A stretch of DNA of 64,000 nt from WHSW01 sp963821345 (GTDB lineage: Bacteria > Actinomycetota > Thermoleophilia > Solirubrobacterales > 70-9), in contig CAWGDM010000001.1 in NCBI GenBank assembly GCA_963821345.1, positions 1,178,001 to 1,242,000 of the forward strand, read 5' to 3'. Both the position numbers and the translations under genes were made by a program. This document shows positions 53,135 to 60,682 of the stretch, one piece after another. The notes beneath the pieces were generated by a model. It was given only the letters and a program-made list of their open reading frames with translations, did no database searches and was not told where the DNA came from. Numbering within the stretch: the first letter of the stretch is position 1; each line of letters opens with the position of its first letter.

Positions 53135-53589
53135 CCGGTCAGCGTATCCACCGGGGCGTGCTGGTTCGCGATCCGGTCGAGCTCGGCGACGGCCGCCCTC
53201 ACCGACTCCGGGACGACGTCGGTGGCGTCGTCGTAGGCGTACGTCGCGCCGCCGTAGACGACCTCGTAGCTGAAGCAGTCGCCACAGGTGGTCGAGAGCG
53301 GTCCGTCGAGCTGGTCGAACTCCGCCGCCTCGAGGGTCTCGCGCAGACCCGCCAGGTCCTGCTCGCCGAGCTCGAACGAGCTCGAGCCCGCGCCCTCAAC
53401 CTGGACCTCGACCGTCGCGGCCCCGTCGGCCTGGACCTCGAGCCGGACCGGGTAGCTGGCGAAGCCGCCGGAGCGCGAGTAGGCGACCAGGGAGCCGTCG
53501 TCGCCGTGCATCGTGGTCGCAGCCGGGTCGCCGCCGCACCCGGCCGCGAGCGCGGCGGTGAAGGCCAGGATTGCCGCGGATCTGCCCAC
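53131..53589 (-). CDS. Small lipoprotein of unknown function
   Basis: A 152-residue exported protein. The signal peptide ends in a lipobox (AILAFTAALAAGCGG, Cys18). The mature part is beta-rich with a Cys pair (LSTTCGDCFSYEVVYGGATY) and the segment LGEQDLAGLRETLEAAEF. No family recognised. Its stop overlaps the start of the epimerase gene by 4 bases. The 193-base region upstream holds a possible switching RNA. Anchored on the outer face of the membrane. Confidence 0.75.
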   Translation of the reverse strand: MGRSAAILAFTAALAAGCGGDPAATTMHGDDGSLVAYSRSGGFASYPVRLEVQADGAATVEVQVEGAGSSSFELGEQDLAGLRETLEAAEFDQLDGPLSTTCGDCFSYEVVYGGATYAYDDATDVVPESVRAAVAELDRIANQHAPVDTLTG

Positions 53590-53627
53590 CGGGCCGAATA
53601 CTGGCGGGCGGCCCGCCTCGTCACAAG

Positions 53628-53724
53628 ACGACGAGCCCCTTGCGGGGCCCGTCGTACACCACTCAGAGAGGGATATCGGCCTCGCCCGTAAGGACGCTGC
53701 CGGCGTTGGGGGGTGTACGCCGGC
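53628..53724 (-). ncRNA. Candidate structured leader or small RNA
   Basis: The 193-base gap between the STAS gene and the lipoprotein gene holds three elements on the minus strand. A hairpin at 53699-53724 has a 7-bp stem (GCCGGCG/CGCCGGC) and a loop with six C. A long hairpin at 53628-53655 (ACGACG-x-GGGCC.../...CGTCGT with a GCCCC/GGGGC core) looks like a terminator. CGTACACC (53653-53660) is complementary to GGTGTACG (53712-53719); this pairing would exclude parts of both hairpins. That is the logic of an attenuator. It lies 39 bases before the lipoprotein start. No known riboswitch consensus was recognised. Confidence 0.42.
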
Positions 53725-53782
53725 CCAGACCTAACTCCCAGGCTGTTGCCATACCCGTCTGCGGCTGAGTCAAACCCGGGGC

Positions 53783-54148
53783 TCAGCCCGGGGAGCCGTT
53801 GGCGAGCGCCGCGACGGCCTCGTCTCGGGTGTCGAACAGGCCAACCGCCTGATCGATACCGGTCAGCTCGAGCAGCCGCCGGACGTCCGCGTCGGGACAA
53901 CAGACCCCGAACCGGCGGCTCGCGTCGCTGAGTTCGCGCTTGGCCTCGACCAGGACGCTGAGCCCGGTCGAGTCGATGAAGCCACAATCGCTGAGATCGA
54001 TCAGGACCCCGCTGTCAGCGTCGCCGCCCAGCGTCGCCATCAGCGCGTTGCGCAACTCCGGCGCCGTGCTCTGGTCGAGCTCGCCGGAGACGGTGACCGT
54101 GTGGAGGGCGGAGTTCGACTCCGCCTCGACCTTGAAGGGGGCGTTCAC
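53783..54148 (-). CDS. STAS-domain anti-sigma factor antagonist
   Basis: A 121-residue STAS protein of the SpoIIAA/RsbV kind. The phosphorylation site is Ser60 in SDCGFIDSTGLSVLVEAKRE (D-S-T-G). The start VEAESNSALHTVTVSGELDQ matches the family N-strand. It is dephosphorylated by SpoIIE-type phosphatases and then frees a sigma factor from its anti-sigma. The phosphatase gene is directly divergent (54234), which supports a partner-switching pair. No RsbW-type kinase is nearby. Confidence 0.92.
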   Translation of the reverse strand: MNAPFKVEAESNSALHTVTVSGELDQSTAPELRNALMATLGGDADSGVLIDLSDCGFIDSTGLSVLVEAKRELSDASRRFGVCCPDADVRRLLELTGIDQAVGLFDTRDEAVAALANGSPG

Positions 54149-54233
54149 GGCTGACGATCTTAGTCGCTATCCGGATCGCCACAGCCCGGTAGATTGAACC
54201 CGCCGGCAGTCAAGGCCGGCAAGGGGAACGCCG

Positions 54234-56834
54234 ATGCGTGGGTTGATCCGGAGATTCAGTGGACGGGCGCCGGGATTTGCCGGTGACCGCTCGACCAACC
54301 TGATCGGGTTCGCCGCCGGCATCGCGATGCTGGCGATCTGCGTGCTCGCCGACGTCGTTCTGACCGGCGAGTCGGCGGCGATCGTCGGCGCCTACGTGGC
54401 CGCGCCGTTCGTCGCCGCGCTGCTCGCCGACTCGCTGACCACGGCGATCGTCGGCCTCGTCGCGATCGCGGCGGCGGCGCTCAGCCAGCGGTGGAACATG
54501 GACATCGGCGACGCCGAGCTCGCCGTCCGCCTGGGCCTGCTCGGCGTCGGCACCGTGCTCGCGGTGATCGGAGCCAGGATCCGCGGGCGCTCGGCGGGGC
54601 GCTCGGAGCGCCTGCGGCTGCTCGACTCCGTCGGCGCCGTCGCCGACGGCTCGCTGCCGCTGGCCGAGACCCTGCAGCGGGTGACCGAGGTGATCGTCCC
54701 GGCGCTCGCCGACATCTGCATGGTCGACGCGGTGCACGAGGGTCGCGCCTCGCGGATCGCGACCCGGGTACGGGGACGCGCCGACGAGCTCGAGGTCGAG
54801 CAGCGCTTTCGCGAGCGCCGGCCCGAGCTGCCCCAATGGCTGGTCGAGCCCGAGCGCTCTTGGCGCCACATCCCCCAGTGGTGGCCACGGGTCCGCGACG
54901 AGGAGCTGCGGCGGATGTCCTCCTCGTCCGAGGACCTCGAGTTCCTGCGCTCGCTCGGAGTCCGCTCGTCGCTGGTGATCCCGATCCGCGCCCGGGACCG
55001 CAACCTCGGGGCGCTGACTCTGATCACCGCCTGGTCGGGCCGCCGGTACGGGGCCGATGACGTGCGCTTCGCCCAGATCCTCGCTAGCCGGATCGGGCTG
55101 GCGCTCGACAACGCCGGGCTGTTCTCCGACCTGGAGAGCATCGAGCGCCGCATGGACACGGTGATGTCGATCCTCGACGAGGCGATCGTGATTCATGACG
55201 CCGGCGGCGAGCTGGTGTTCGCGAACCCGGCGGCAGCGCGGATGCTCGGCTACGAGACCTCGGAGGACGCGGTCGCGGCGAGCACCGCGTCGATCCGTGA
55301 TCGCTACGTGATCCGCGATGAGCGGGGCGATCCGGTCGAGCCCGAGCAGCTCGCCGGGCGACGGGCGCTGGCCGGCGCCGATGCCGAGCCCCAGATCCTG
55401 CGCGCGATCGACCGCGCCACGGGCCAGGAGCGCTGGACGCGGACCAAGGCCCGGGCGATCGCCGGACCGGCCGGCGAGGTGCTCTACTCGGTGACCGCGA
55501 TCGAGGACGTCTCGGACGTCAAGCGGGCGGAGTTCACCAACAGGCTGTTGGCGAGGATCGGCGAGCTCGCCTCGCAGGCGACCGAGTACCGCGCGGCGCT
55601 GGAGCGGGTGCCGATGATGCTGGTGCCCGAGTTCGCGGATTGGTGCTCGATCGAGATGCCACGAGCGGATGGGGCGCTGGAGCGGGTAGCGATCGCGCAT
55701 CGCGACCCGGCGATGGTCGCCGCGTCCGGCGGCGCCCGGGCGCGGGTGCCGCTGCGGGCCGCCTCCGAGACGCCGATCGGCGAGGTGCTGCGGACCGGCG
55801 AGCCGTGCCGACTCGACCTCGACGACCAGGCACTGCGCGAGCTGGCAACCGACGACCACCACCTCGAGTTGATGCGCGCGGCGGAGTTCCGCTCCGTGAT
55901 CGTCGCCCCGATGACGGTCGCCGGGCGCACGGTCGGCGTGCTCAGCTTCATCAACCAGGCGGACAGCCGGCGCTTCGGGCCCGAGGACCTCGACACGGCG
56001 ACCGAGGTCGCCCGGCGCGCCGGCCTGGCGATCGAGAACGCGCGGCTCGCCGACGAGCGCGTCCGGGTCTCCGATGCTCTGCAGCGGGAGCTGTTGCCGC
56101 CGAGCCTGCCGCGGATGCCCGGCTGGGAGATGGCAACCATGTACGAGCCCGCGGGCGAGGTGAACGAGGTCGGCGGCGACTTCTACGAGGTCTTCCCGGT
56201 CGAGCGCGGCTGGGCGGTGGTGCTGGGCGACGTCTCGGGCAAGGGCGCCGCCGCGGCCGCGCTGACCGCCGAGGCTCGGCACACGATCCGCACCGCCGGC
56301 TCCCTGTCGGCCGACCCGGTCGAGGGCCTGCGGCTGCTCGACGCGAACCTCCGCGATCGCGACGACGTCGCCCTCTGCTCGATCGTGATGCTCGTCCTCC
56401 CCGAGGGCCAGGGGGCGACCGCCGAGGTGCTCGTCTACCTGGCCGGGCACCCGCACCCGATGCTGGTCCGCGACGGGCAGGCGAGCGCGGTCGGCTCCCC
56501 CGGGCCGCTGCTCGGCGTGGTCGACGAGCCCTCCTGGGAACCGGTCGTGATCCGGGTCGACCCGGGCGACCAGCTCGTCCTCTACACCGACGGCGTGATC
56601 GAGGCCCGTCGCGAGGGTGGCGAGCGCTTCGGCACCGAGCGCCTGCGCCGCGGCCTCGACGGCTGCGAGACGCCCGAGCTCGCGGTCGATCGGGTGCGCC
56701 GGGCGCTGAGCGCGTTCGGAGCGAGCGGCCGCGACGATGACGCGGCCCTGGTCGCGATCCGCCGCAGCGTGCCGCAGCCCTCGGCCCCGCTCAGCCGCGA
56801 GCGCGCTCGCCCGCTCGCGGGCGGGCGCCTCTGA
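54234..56834 (+). CDS. SpoIIE-family serine phosphatase with GAF and PAS sensor domains
   Basis: An 866-residue regulator. Two to four membrane helices occupy residues 22-105 (LIGFAAGIAMLAICVLADVV). A GAF domain lies at about 130-300, a PAS at about 303-420 (VMSILDEAIVIHDAGGELVF), a second GAF at about 430-600. The SpoIIE/PP2C domain is at about 620-845 with VGGDFYEVFPVERGWAVVLG, DVSGKGAAAAALTAEAR and LVLYTDGVIEARREGGERFG carrying the metal-binding Asp residues. It should dephosphorylate a STAS protein such as the one at 53783. The ATG start is 86 bases from the divergent STAS gene. Confidence 0.93.
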   Translation: MRGLIRRFSGRAPGFAGDRSTNLIGFAAGIAMLAICVLADVVLTGESAAIVGAYVAAPFVAALLADSLTTAIVGLVAIAAAALSQRWNMDIGDAELAVRLGLLGVGTVLAVIGARIRGRSAGRSERLRLLDSVGAVADGSLPLAETLQRVTEVIVPALADICMVDAVHEGRASRIATRVRGRADELEVEQRFRERRPELPQWLVEPERSWRHIPQWWPRVRDEELRRMSSSSEDLEFLRSLGVRSSLVIPIRARDRNLGALTLITAWSGRRYGADDVRFAQILASRIGLALDNAGLFSDLESIERRMDTVMSILDEAIVIHDAGGELVFANPAAARMLGYETSEDAVAASTASIRDRYVIRDERGDPVEPEQLAGRRALAGADAEPQILRAIDRATGQERWTRTKARAIAGPAGEVLYSVTAIEDVSDVKRAEFTNRLLARIGELASQATEYRAALERVPMMLVPEFADWCSIEMPRADGALERVAIAHRDPAMVAASGGARARVPLRAASETPIGEVLRTGEPCRLDLDDQALRELATDDHHLELMRAAEFRSVIVAPMTVAGRTVGVLSFINQADSRRFGPEDLDTATEVARRAGLAIENARLADERVRVSDALQRELLPPSLPRMPGWEMATMYEPAGEVNEVGGDFYEVFPVERGWAVVLGDVSGKGAAAAALTAEARHTIRTAGSLSADPVEGLRLLDANLRDRDDVALCSIVMLVLPEGQGATAEVLVYLAGHPHPMLVRDGQASAVGSPGPLLGVVDEPSWEPVVIRVDPGDQLVLYTDGVIEARREGGERFGTERLRRGLDGCETPELAVDRVRRALSAFGASGRDDDAALVAIRRSVPQPSAPLSRERARPLAGGRL

Positions 56835-56860
56835 GGACCTCCGAGGCGAGCCGGGCGCCG

Positions 56861-57274
56861 GTGCCTCCGCACCCATCGCAGACCGACCGCCGTCCGGCCC
56901 TGTTCGTGCTCGCCGGGGCCGGGATCGCGATCGTCTCGATCCCGCTCGCCGCCGCGGCCGGATCGCCGTACCTGAGCCTCGCATCGCTCAGCCCCTGGAT
57001 CGTCACCTACGCGATCGGCCTGTTCGCCGCCCTGTTCGCGACCCCGTTCCTGATCCACCAGCGGCTCGGGGGCGAGCTCGAGGCCGACGCGCGCTGGGAG
57101 CGCGCGGTGCTCTGGTGGGGGGCGGTCTCGGTTGGGCTGCTGGCGTTCTCGATCCTCTGCGGGCTGCCGTCGGGCTTCGACAGCGGCTCGCTCGGGGGGG
57201 CGATCGCGATCGTCGGGATCGCCGAGGCGGTGCTCGTCCTCGGCACCCTGACGATGTGGCTGCTGAGCAGCTGA
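56861..57274 (+). CDS. Four-helix membrane protein, hypothetical
   Basis: A 137-residue membrane protein with four hydrophobic segments, among them ALFVLAGAGIAIVSIPLAAA, WIVTYAIGLFAALFATPFLI, VLWWGAVSVGLLAFSILCG and IAIVGIAEAVLVLGTLTMWL. Loops are short. No family recognised. It begins with GTG 27 bases after the SpoIIE gene on the same strand and may belong to that operon. Its position suggests a role linked to the sensor phosphatase, but nothing in the sequence shows it. Confidence 0.7.
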   Translation: MPPHPSQTDRRPALFVLAGAGIAIVSIPLAAAAGSPYLSLASLSPWIVTYAIGLFAALFATPFLIHQRLGGELEADARWERAVLWWGAVSVGLLAFSILCGLPSGFDSGSLGGAIAIVGIAEAVLVLGTLTMWLLSS

Positions 57275-57316
57275 GCCGGGTCCTGCAAGAGGGACCGGTG
57301 GTCGGCGTATGGTCTA

Positions 57317-57336
57317 GATTGACTAGTCAGTCAATC
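57317..57336 (+). promoter_or_regulatory. Operator in front of the nitrilase-TetR operon
   Basis: Two perfect 8-bp arms, GATTGACT (57317-57324) and AGTCAATC (57329-57336), are separated by AGTC and end one base before the nitrilase ATG. The size and spacing are typical for TetR dimers. The downstream TetR gene (58165) is the likely binder, giving autorepression. Confidence 0.68.
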
Positions 57337-57337
57337 G

Positions 57338-58165
57338 ATGAGAGCCGCTGCAATCCAGCTCAATTCATCTGCCGACAAGGGCCGCAATTTGGAGGTCGCC
57401 GGCGGCTTCGTCGCGGCCGCCGCCGCGGCCGGGGCCAAGCTCGTCGTGCTGCCGGAGAAGTGGAACCTGCTCGGCTCCGCGGCCGATCTCGACGACGGCG
57501 CCGAGGCGCTCGAGTCGGGGCCGACCCTGGCCGCCGCCGGCGAATGGGCGCGTGAGCACGGGATCCACCTGGTCGCCGGCAGCATCGCCGAGCGGGTGCC
57601 GGGCGAGGAGCGCCTGTTCAACACCTCCTGCCTGATCGATCCCGCCGGCGAGGTCGTCGCCGTCTACCGAAAGATCCACATGTTCGACGTCGACGTCGGC
57701 GGGGTCAGCTACCGCGAGTCCGATCGCGAGCAGCCCGGCGACGAGATCGTCCGGGCCGACGTCGAGGGGCTAGGGCTCGGGCTCAGCGTCTGCTACGACC
57801 TCCGCTTCCCGGAGCTCTACCGGGTGCTGGCGGTCGGCGGTGCCCGCGTGATCACGGTCCCGTCCGCGTTCACCGCGACCACCGGGCGCGACCACTGGGA
57901 GGTTCTGCTGCGGGCGCGTGCGATCGAGAACCAGGTCTTCGTGATCGCCGCCGACCAGGTCGGCGCCGCGCCGCCGCACTACGACTCCTGGGGCCACTCG
58001 ATGATCGTCGATCCCTGGGGCGAGGTGCTCGCCGAGGCCGACGCCGGTGAGGGCTTCGTCTGCGCCGAGCTCGACCTCGACCGCCAGGACGAGATCCGCT
58101 CCTCGTTGCCGTCGCTCGCCAACCGCAGGCCCGGCGCCTATCGCGGGAGCGAGGTGAGGGCCTGA
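57338..58165 (+). CDS. Carbon-nitrogen hydrolase (nitrilase superfamily, Nit-type)
   Basis: A 275-residue amidase of the nitrilase superfamily. The catalytic triad is visible: Glu40 (KLVVLPEKWN), Lys112 (YRKIHMFDVDV) and Cys152 (LSVCYDLRFPELYR). NRRPGAYRGSEVRA is the C-terminus. The YRKIHMFD and CYDLRFPE motifs match Nit1/omega-amidase-like enzymes, which hydrolyse deaminated glutathione or alpha-ketoglutaramate-type amides. The start codon directly follows an operator palindrome. Its stop overlaps the TetR start (TGATG), so it is the first gene of a two-gene operon. Confidence 0.9.
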   Translation: MRAAAIQLNSSADKGRNLEVAGGFVAAAAAAGAKLVVLPEKWNLLGSAADLDDGAEALESGPTLAAAGEWAREHGIHLVAGSIAERVPGEERLFNTSCLIDPAGEVVAVYRKIHMFDVDVGGVSYRESDREQPGDEIVRADVEGLGLGLSVCYDLRFPELYRVLAVGGARVITVPSAFTATTGRDHWEVLLRARAIENQVFVIAADQVGAAPPHYDSWGHSMIVDPWGEVLAEADAGEGFVCAELDLDRQDEIRSSLPSLANRRPGAYRGSEVRA

Positions 58166-58788
58166 TGGCCGGCAGCGCCAAGGCCCCGCCGGTCGACCGC
58201 CGGCGCCAAATCCTCGACGCCGCGATCCGCGTCTTCGCCCGCGAGGGGTTCAACGCCTGCCGGGTCTCGGACATCGCCCGCGAGGCCAACGTCGCCTACG
58301 GCCTCGTCTACCACTACTTCGACTCCAAGGATCAGGTGCTCAACGAGCTGTTCGTCGAGCGCTGGTCGCTGCTGCTGGCGGCGATCCAGGAGGTTGACGG
58401 TCGCTCGATCCCGTCGCGCGAGAAGCTCGACGAGGTCGCCGGCTTCATCATCGACTCCTACCGCCACGACCCCGAGCTGATGAAGGTGATCATCATCGAG
58501 GTCACCCGGGCGGCGAACTCGTTCACCCGCACCCATCTGGGCGAGATCCGCCAGGCGTTCGACCTGATCGCGAAGATCGTCAGCGATGCGCAGGCCGCCG
58601 GCGAGTTTCGCGCCGACATCGACGCCGGCTTCGCCTCGATGTGGTTCTACGGGGCGATCGAGCAGCTGCTCACCGGGTGGGTGTTCGAGATCATTCCGGA
58701 CGGCGACGGCGACTTCGAACGCGCCCGGACCATGGTCGTCGAGACGATCTGCGGCGGGCTCGAGAAGGGCGCAGCGAACAAGCGCTGA
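58165..58788 (+). CDS. TetR-family transcriptional regulator (FadR-like)
   Basis: A 207-residue repressor. The HTH is at about residues 10-58 (DRRRQILDAAIRVFAREGFN, then SDIAREANVAYGLVYHYF). The ligand domain includes FIIDSYRHDPELMKVIIIEV and SMWFYGAIEQLLTGWVFEII, which resemble TetR regulators of fatty-acid degradation (FadR/TetR_C). It is coupled to the nitrilase gene. The operator palindrome lies 828 bases upstream, ahead of the nitrilase gene. Confidence 0.88.
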   Translation: MAGSAKAPPVDRRRQILDAAIRVFAREGFNACRVSDIAREANVAYGLVYHYFDSKDQVLNELFVERWSLLLAAIQEVDGRSIPSREKLDEVAGFIIDSYRHDPELMKVIIIEVTRAANSFTRTHLGEIRQAFDLIAKIVSDAQAAGEFRADIDAGFASMWFYGAIEQLLTGWVFEIIPDGDGDFERARTMVVETICGGLEKGAANKR

Positions 58789-58858
58789 CGGATGGCTTGA
58801 GGCTGAGCCAGCGGAGCCGAGCCGCGCCGCCGTCGAGGCGCCTGATTTACTGCGGGCC

Positions 58859-58993
58859 ATGGACAACGAGATCGTCAAGCGCCTGATGTGGACCGGCCTG
58901 GTGGCCGGCACCAGCGCCCTGGCCAGCGTCGTCGCGATGAGGATCTCGACCTTCATCTGGCAGCGCCTGTTCGGCGAGGACCCGCCCGAATGA
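58859..58993 (+). CDS. DUF4235-like small membrane protein
   Basis: A 44-residue protein with one membrane helix (MWTGLVAGTSALASVVAMRI) and the ending FIWQRLFGEDPPE, which matches the DUF4235 C-terminal pattern (W-x-x-x-x-G-x-x-PP). Shorter than the usual family member. The ATG follows a 70-base gap after the TetR gene. Its stop overlaps the start of the next gene. First of a three-gene envelope module common in Actinobacteria. Confidence 0.8.
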   Translation: MDNEIVKRLMWTGLVAGTSALASVVAMRISTFIWQRLFGEDPPE

Positions 58994-59430
58994 GCGAACC
59001 GGCTCCCGGGCCCGATAACGACAAGGGCGTCGCCGAGCTCCTGATCGACGTCTCCGAGAAGACGTCGGCGCTGGTCCGCGAGGAGATCGAGCTCGCCAAG
59101 ACCGAGATCACCGAGAAGGTCTCGAAGCTGCTCAAAGGCGGCGCCGTCGGCGCCGCGGCCGGCGTCTTCGCCTTCCTCGGCCTGATCCTGTTGATGCACG
59201 CGATCGCCTGGCTGCTGGTCGACCTGTTCTTCGACCCGCACGTGTGGCTCGGCTTCATGGTCGAGGCGATCATCTTCTTCATCGTCGCCGCGATCGCCGG
59301 GCTGGTCGCCTACAAGGCAGTCCAGGCGGGCTCGCCGCCCACCCCCGACCTCGCGATCGAGGAGGGCAAGCGGATCCGCGCGACGCTGCAGCCCGGGACC
59401 ACGCCGCCACCGAAGGAGCCTGCGCCATGA
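58990..59430 (+). CDS. Actinobacterial Holin-X family (PF07332) membrane protein
   Basis: A 146-residue protein. An amphipathic helix (AELLIDVSEKTSALVREEIE) leads to LAKTEITEKVSKLLKGGAVG and two membrane helices (AAAGVFAFLGLILLMHAIAW and MVEAIIFFIVAAIAGLVAYK). This is the Holin-X/superfamily III layout. Despite its name, chromosomal members in Actinobacteria are not phage genes and their function is unknown. The tail is Pro-rich. It overlaps its neighbours by 4 bases on both sides. Confidence 0.87.
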   Translation: MSEPAPGPDNDKGVAELLIDVSEKTSALVREEIELAKTEITEKVSKLLKGGAVGAAAGVFAFLGLILLMHAIAWLLVDLFFDPHVWLGFMVEAIIFFIVAAIAGLVAYKAVQAGSPPTPDLAIEEGKRIRATLQPGTTPPPKEPAP

Positions 59431-59693
59431 GCGGCGACATCGTCCGCAGCGGCGCCGGCGAGCCGGTCGGGGGCAGCGCCTCGCCGCCGCCCGGGCGCTC
59501 CTCGTCGGAGATCCGCGCCGACATCGAGCGCCAGCGCGAGGAGCTCTCGCACTCGGTCGCGCTCCTGCGCGGGCGGGTCACCGAGCTCACCGACTGGCGC
59601 CGCCAGGTGCGCGAGCACCGCCGCGAGATCATCATCGGGGCGGCCGTCGTCGGCTTCGCCGTCGGCGGCCTGATGGCCCTCAGACGCCGATAG
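59427..59693 (+). CDS. DUF3618 protein
   Basis: An 88-residue protein. RSSSEIRADIERQREELSHS matches the DUF3618 start (the helix with E-I-x-x-D-I-E-x-x-R). A basic linker (DWRRQVREHRREI) leads to one C-terminal membrane helix (IIIGAAVVGFAVGGLMALRRR). Last gene of the DUF4235, Holin-X, DUF3618 trio. These proteins are often found together and may organise the membrane; the exact role is unknown. Confidence 0.87.
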   Translation: MSGDIVRSGAGEPVGGSASPPPGRSSSEIRADIERQREELSHSVALLRGRVTELTDWRRQVREHRREIIIGAAVVGFAVGGLMALRRR

Positions 59694-59711
59694 GCGGCGT
59701 CATCGGTCGCT

Positions 59712-59728
59712 CGTGTGCAGAGCACACG
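59712..59728. terminator. Short hairpin between convergent genes
   Basis: A 7-bp stem CGTGTGC/GCACACG with loop AGA lies between the DUF3618 gene and the convergent DegV gene, followed on the plus strand by a partly T-rich stretch. It may end the plus-strand transcript. The 71-base gap has nothing else. Confidence 0.45.
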
Positions 59729-59764
59729 TCGCTCCCTGCTTCCTTGCCTGGAGACGTCTGATCC

Positions 59765-60646
59765 TCAGCGCAGCAGATCGGTCCGGATCCCGCCGCCGCC
59801 GAGCAGTCCGGGGCCGACGTGGGCGCCGATCACGGGGCCGATCTCGGAGACGAAGATCGGCTCGGTGCCGAAGATCTGGCGGCCCTCGTCGACCAGCTTG
59901 CGGGCCGTGTCGGCGTCGTGGATGTGCTGCACCACCCAGGCCCCGGCACCCGCCTCCTTGCGCTCCCGCAGGAACTCGACCATGCGCTCGAAGGCGCGCC
60001 GGCGGGTGCGGACCCGCTCGACGGGCGTGATCTCCTCCTCGAGAGTCAGGATCGGCTTGATCTGAAGCGCCGAGCCGAGCCAGGCCTGTGCGGAGCCGAT
60101 CCGCCCGCCCCGGCGCAGGTATTCGAGCGTGTCGATCGAGAACCACATCTTCAGCGTCTCGCGGGCCCGCTCGGCGGCTGCGAGCGCGTCGGCGCCCGAG
60201 GCGCCGGCGTTGGCGGCGCGTGCGGCGACCATCGCCATCATCCCCTGGCCGCCGCAACCTGTGCGGCTGTCGAGCACGTGGACGCGCTCGCCGCCGTCGC
60301 CGGAGTCGATCAACACCTGGCGCGCCTGCAGCGCAGAGTCGTAGGTGCCGGAGATCCCGGACGAGATGTGGATCGAGACGACCTCTCGGCCGTCGGCGAG
60401 CAGCGGCTTGTAGAGATCGGTGAAGTCGCCCACCGAGGGCTGCGACGTGGTCGCCCCCTCGGCGCTGTTTCGCAGCCGCTCGAAGAAGTCGTCGTAGGAG
60501 TCGGTGGTGATCTCCGACTCGCGCCGCTGTTCGCCGTCGAGGGTGACGTAGAGGCTGATCTCGCGGATGCCATGTTCGGCGATCAGCTCCTCGGGGAGAT
60601 ATGCGGTCGTGTCCGTGACCACTGCGGTGTTGGCGTCTGCAGCCAC
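59765..60646 (-). CDS. DegV-family fatty-acid-binding protein
   Basis: A 293-residue DegV protein (FakB-like). It begins NTAVVTDTTAYLPEELIAEH, then has TTSQPSVGDFTDLYKPLLAD, HISSGISGTYDSALQARQVL and DTLEYLRRGGRIGSAQAWLG. These are the conserved lipid-binding elements. FakB proteins present exogenous fatty acids to a FakA kinase for phosphorylation; no FakA gene is in this window. The start is 36 bases from the divergent epimerase. It agrees with the lipid theme. Confidence 0.93.
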   Translation of the reverse strand: MAADANTAVVTDTTAYLPEELIAEHGIREISLYVTLDGEQRRESEITTDSYDDFFERLRNSAEGATTSQPSVGDFTDLYKPLLADGREVVSIHISSGISGTYDSALQARQVLIDSGDGGERVHVLDSRTGCGGQGMMAMVAARAANAGASGADALAAAERARETLKMWFSIDTLEYLRRGGRIGSAQAWLGSALQIKPILTLEEEITPVERVRTRRRAFERMVEFLRERKEAGAGAWVVQHIHDADTARKLVDEGRQIFGTEPIFVSEIGPVIGAHVGPGLLGGGGIRTDLLR

Positions 60647-60682
60647 CGGCCGGAGTTCTTATCAGGTCTAGCATGGCGCCCG

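Noticed and set aside
53628..53724. 6C RNA
   Set aside because: Only one of the two hairpins has a six-C loop; the consensus requires two. Kept as an unassigned structured RNA instead.
58990..59430. Prophage remnant because of a Holin-X domain
   Set aside because: Chromosomal Holin-X proteins are common in Actinobacteria; there is no integrase, portal, terminase or lysin nearby.
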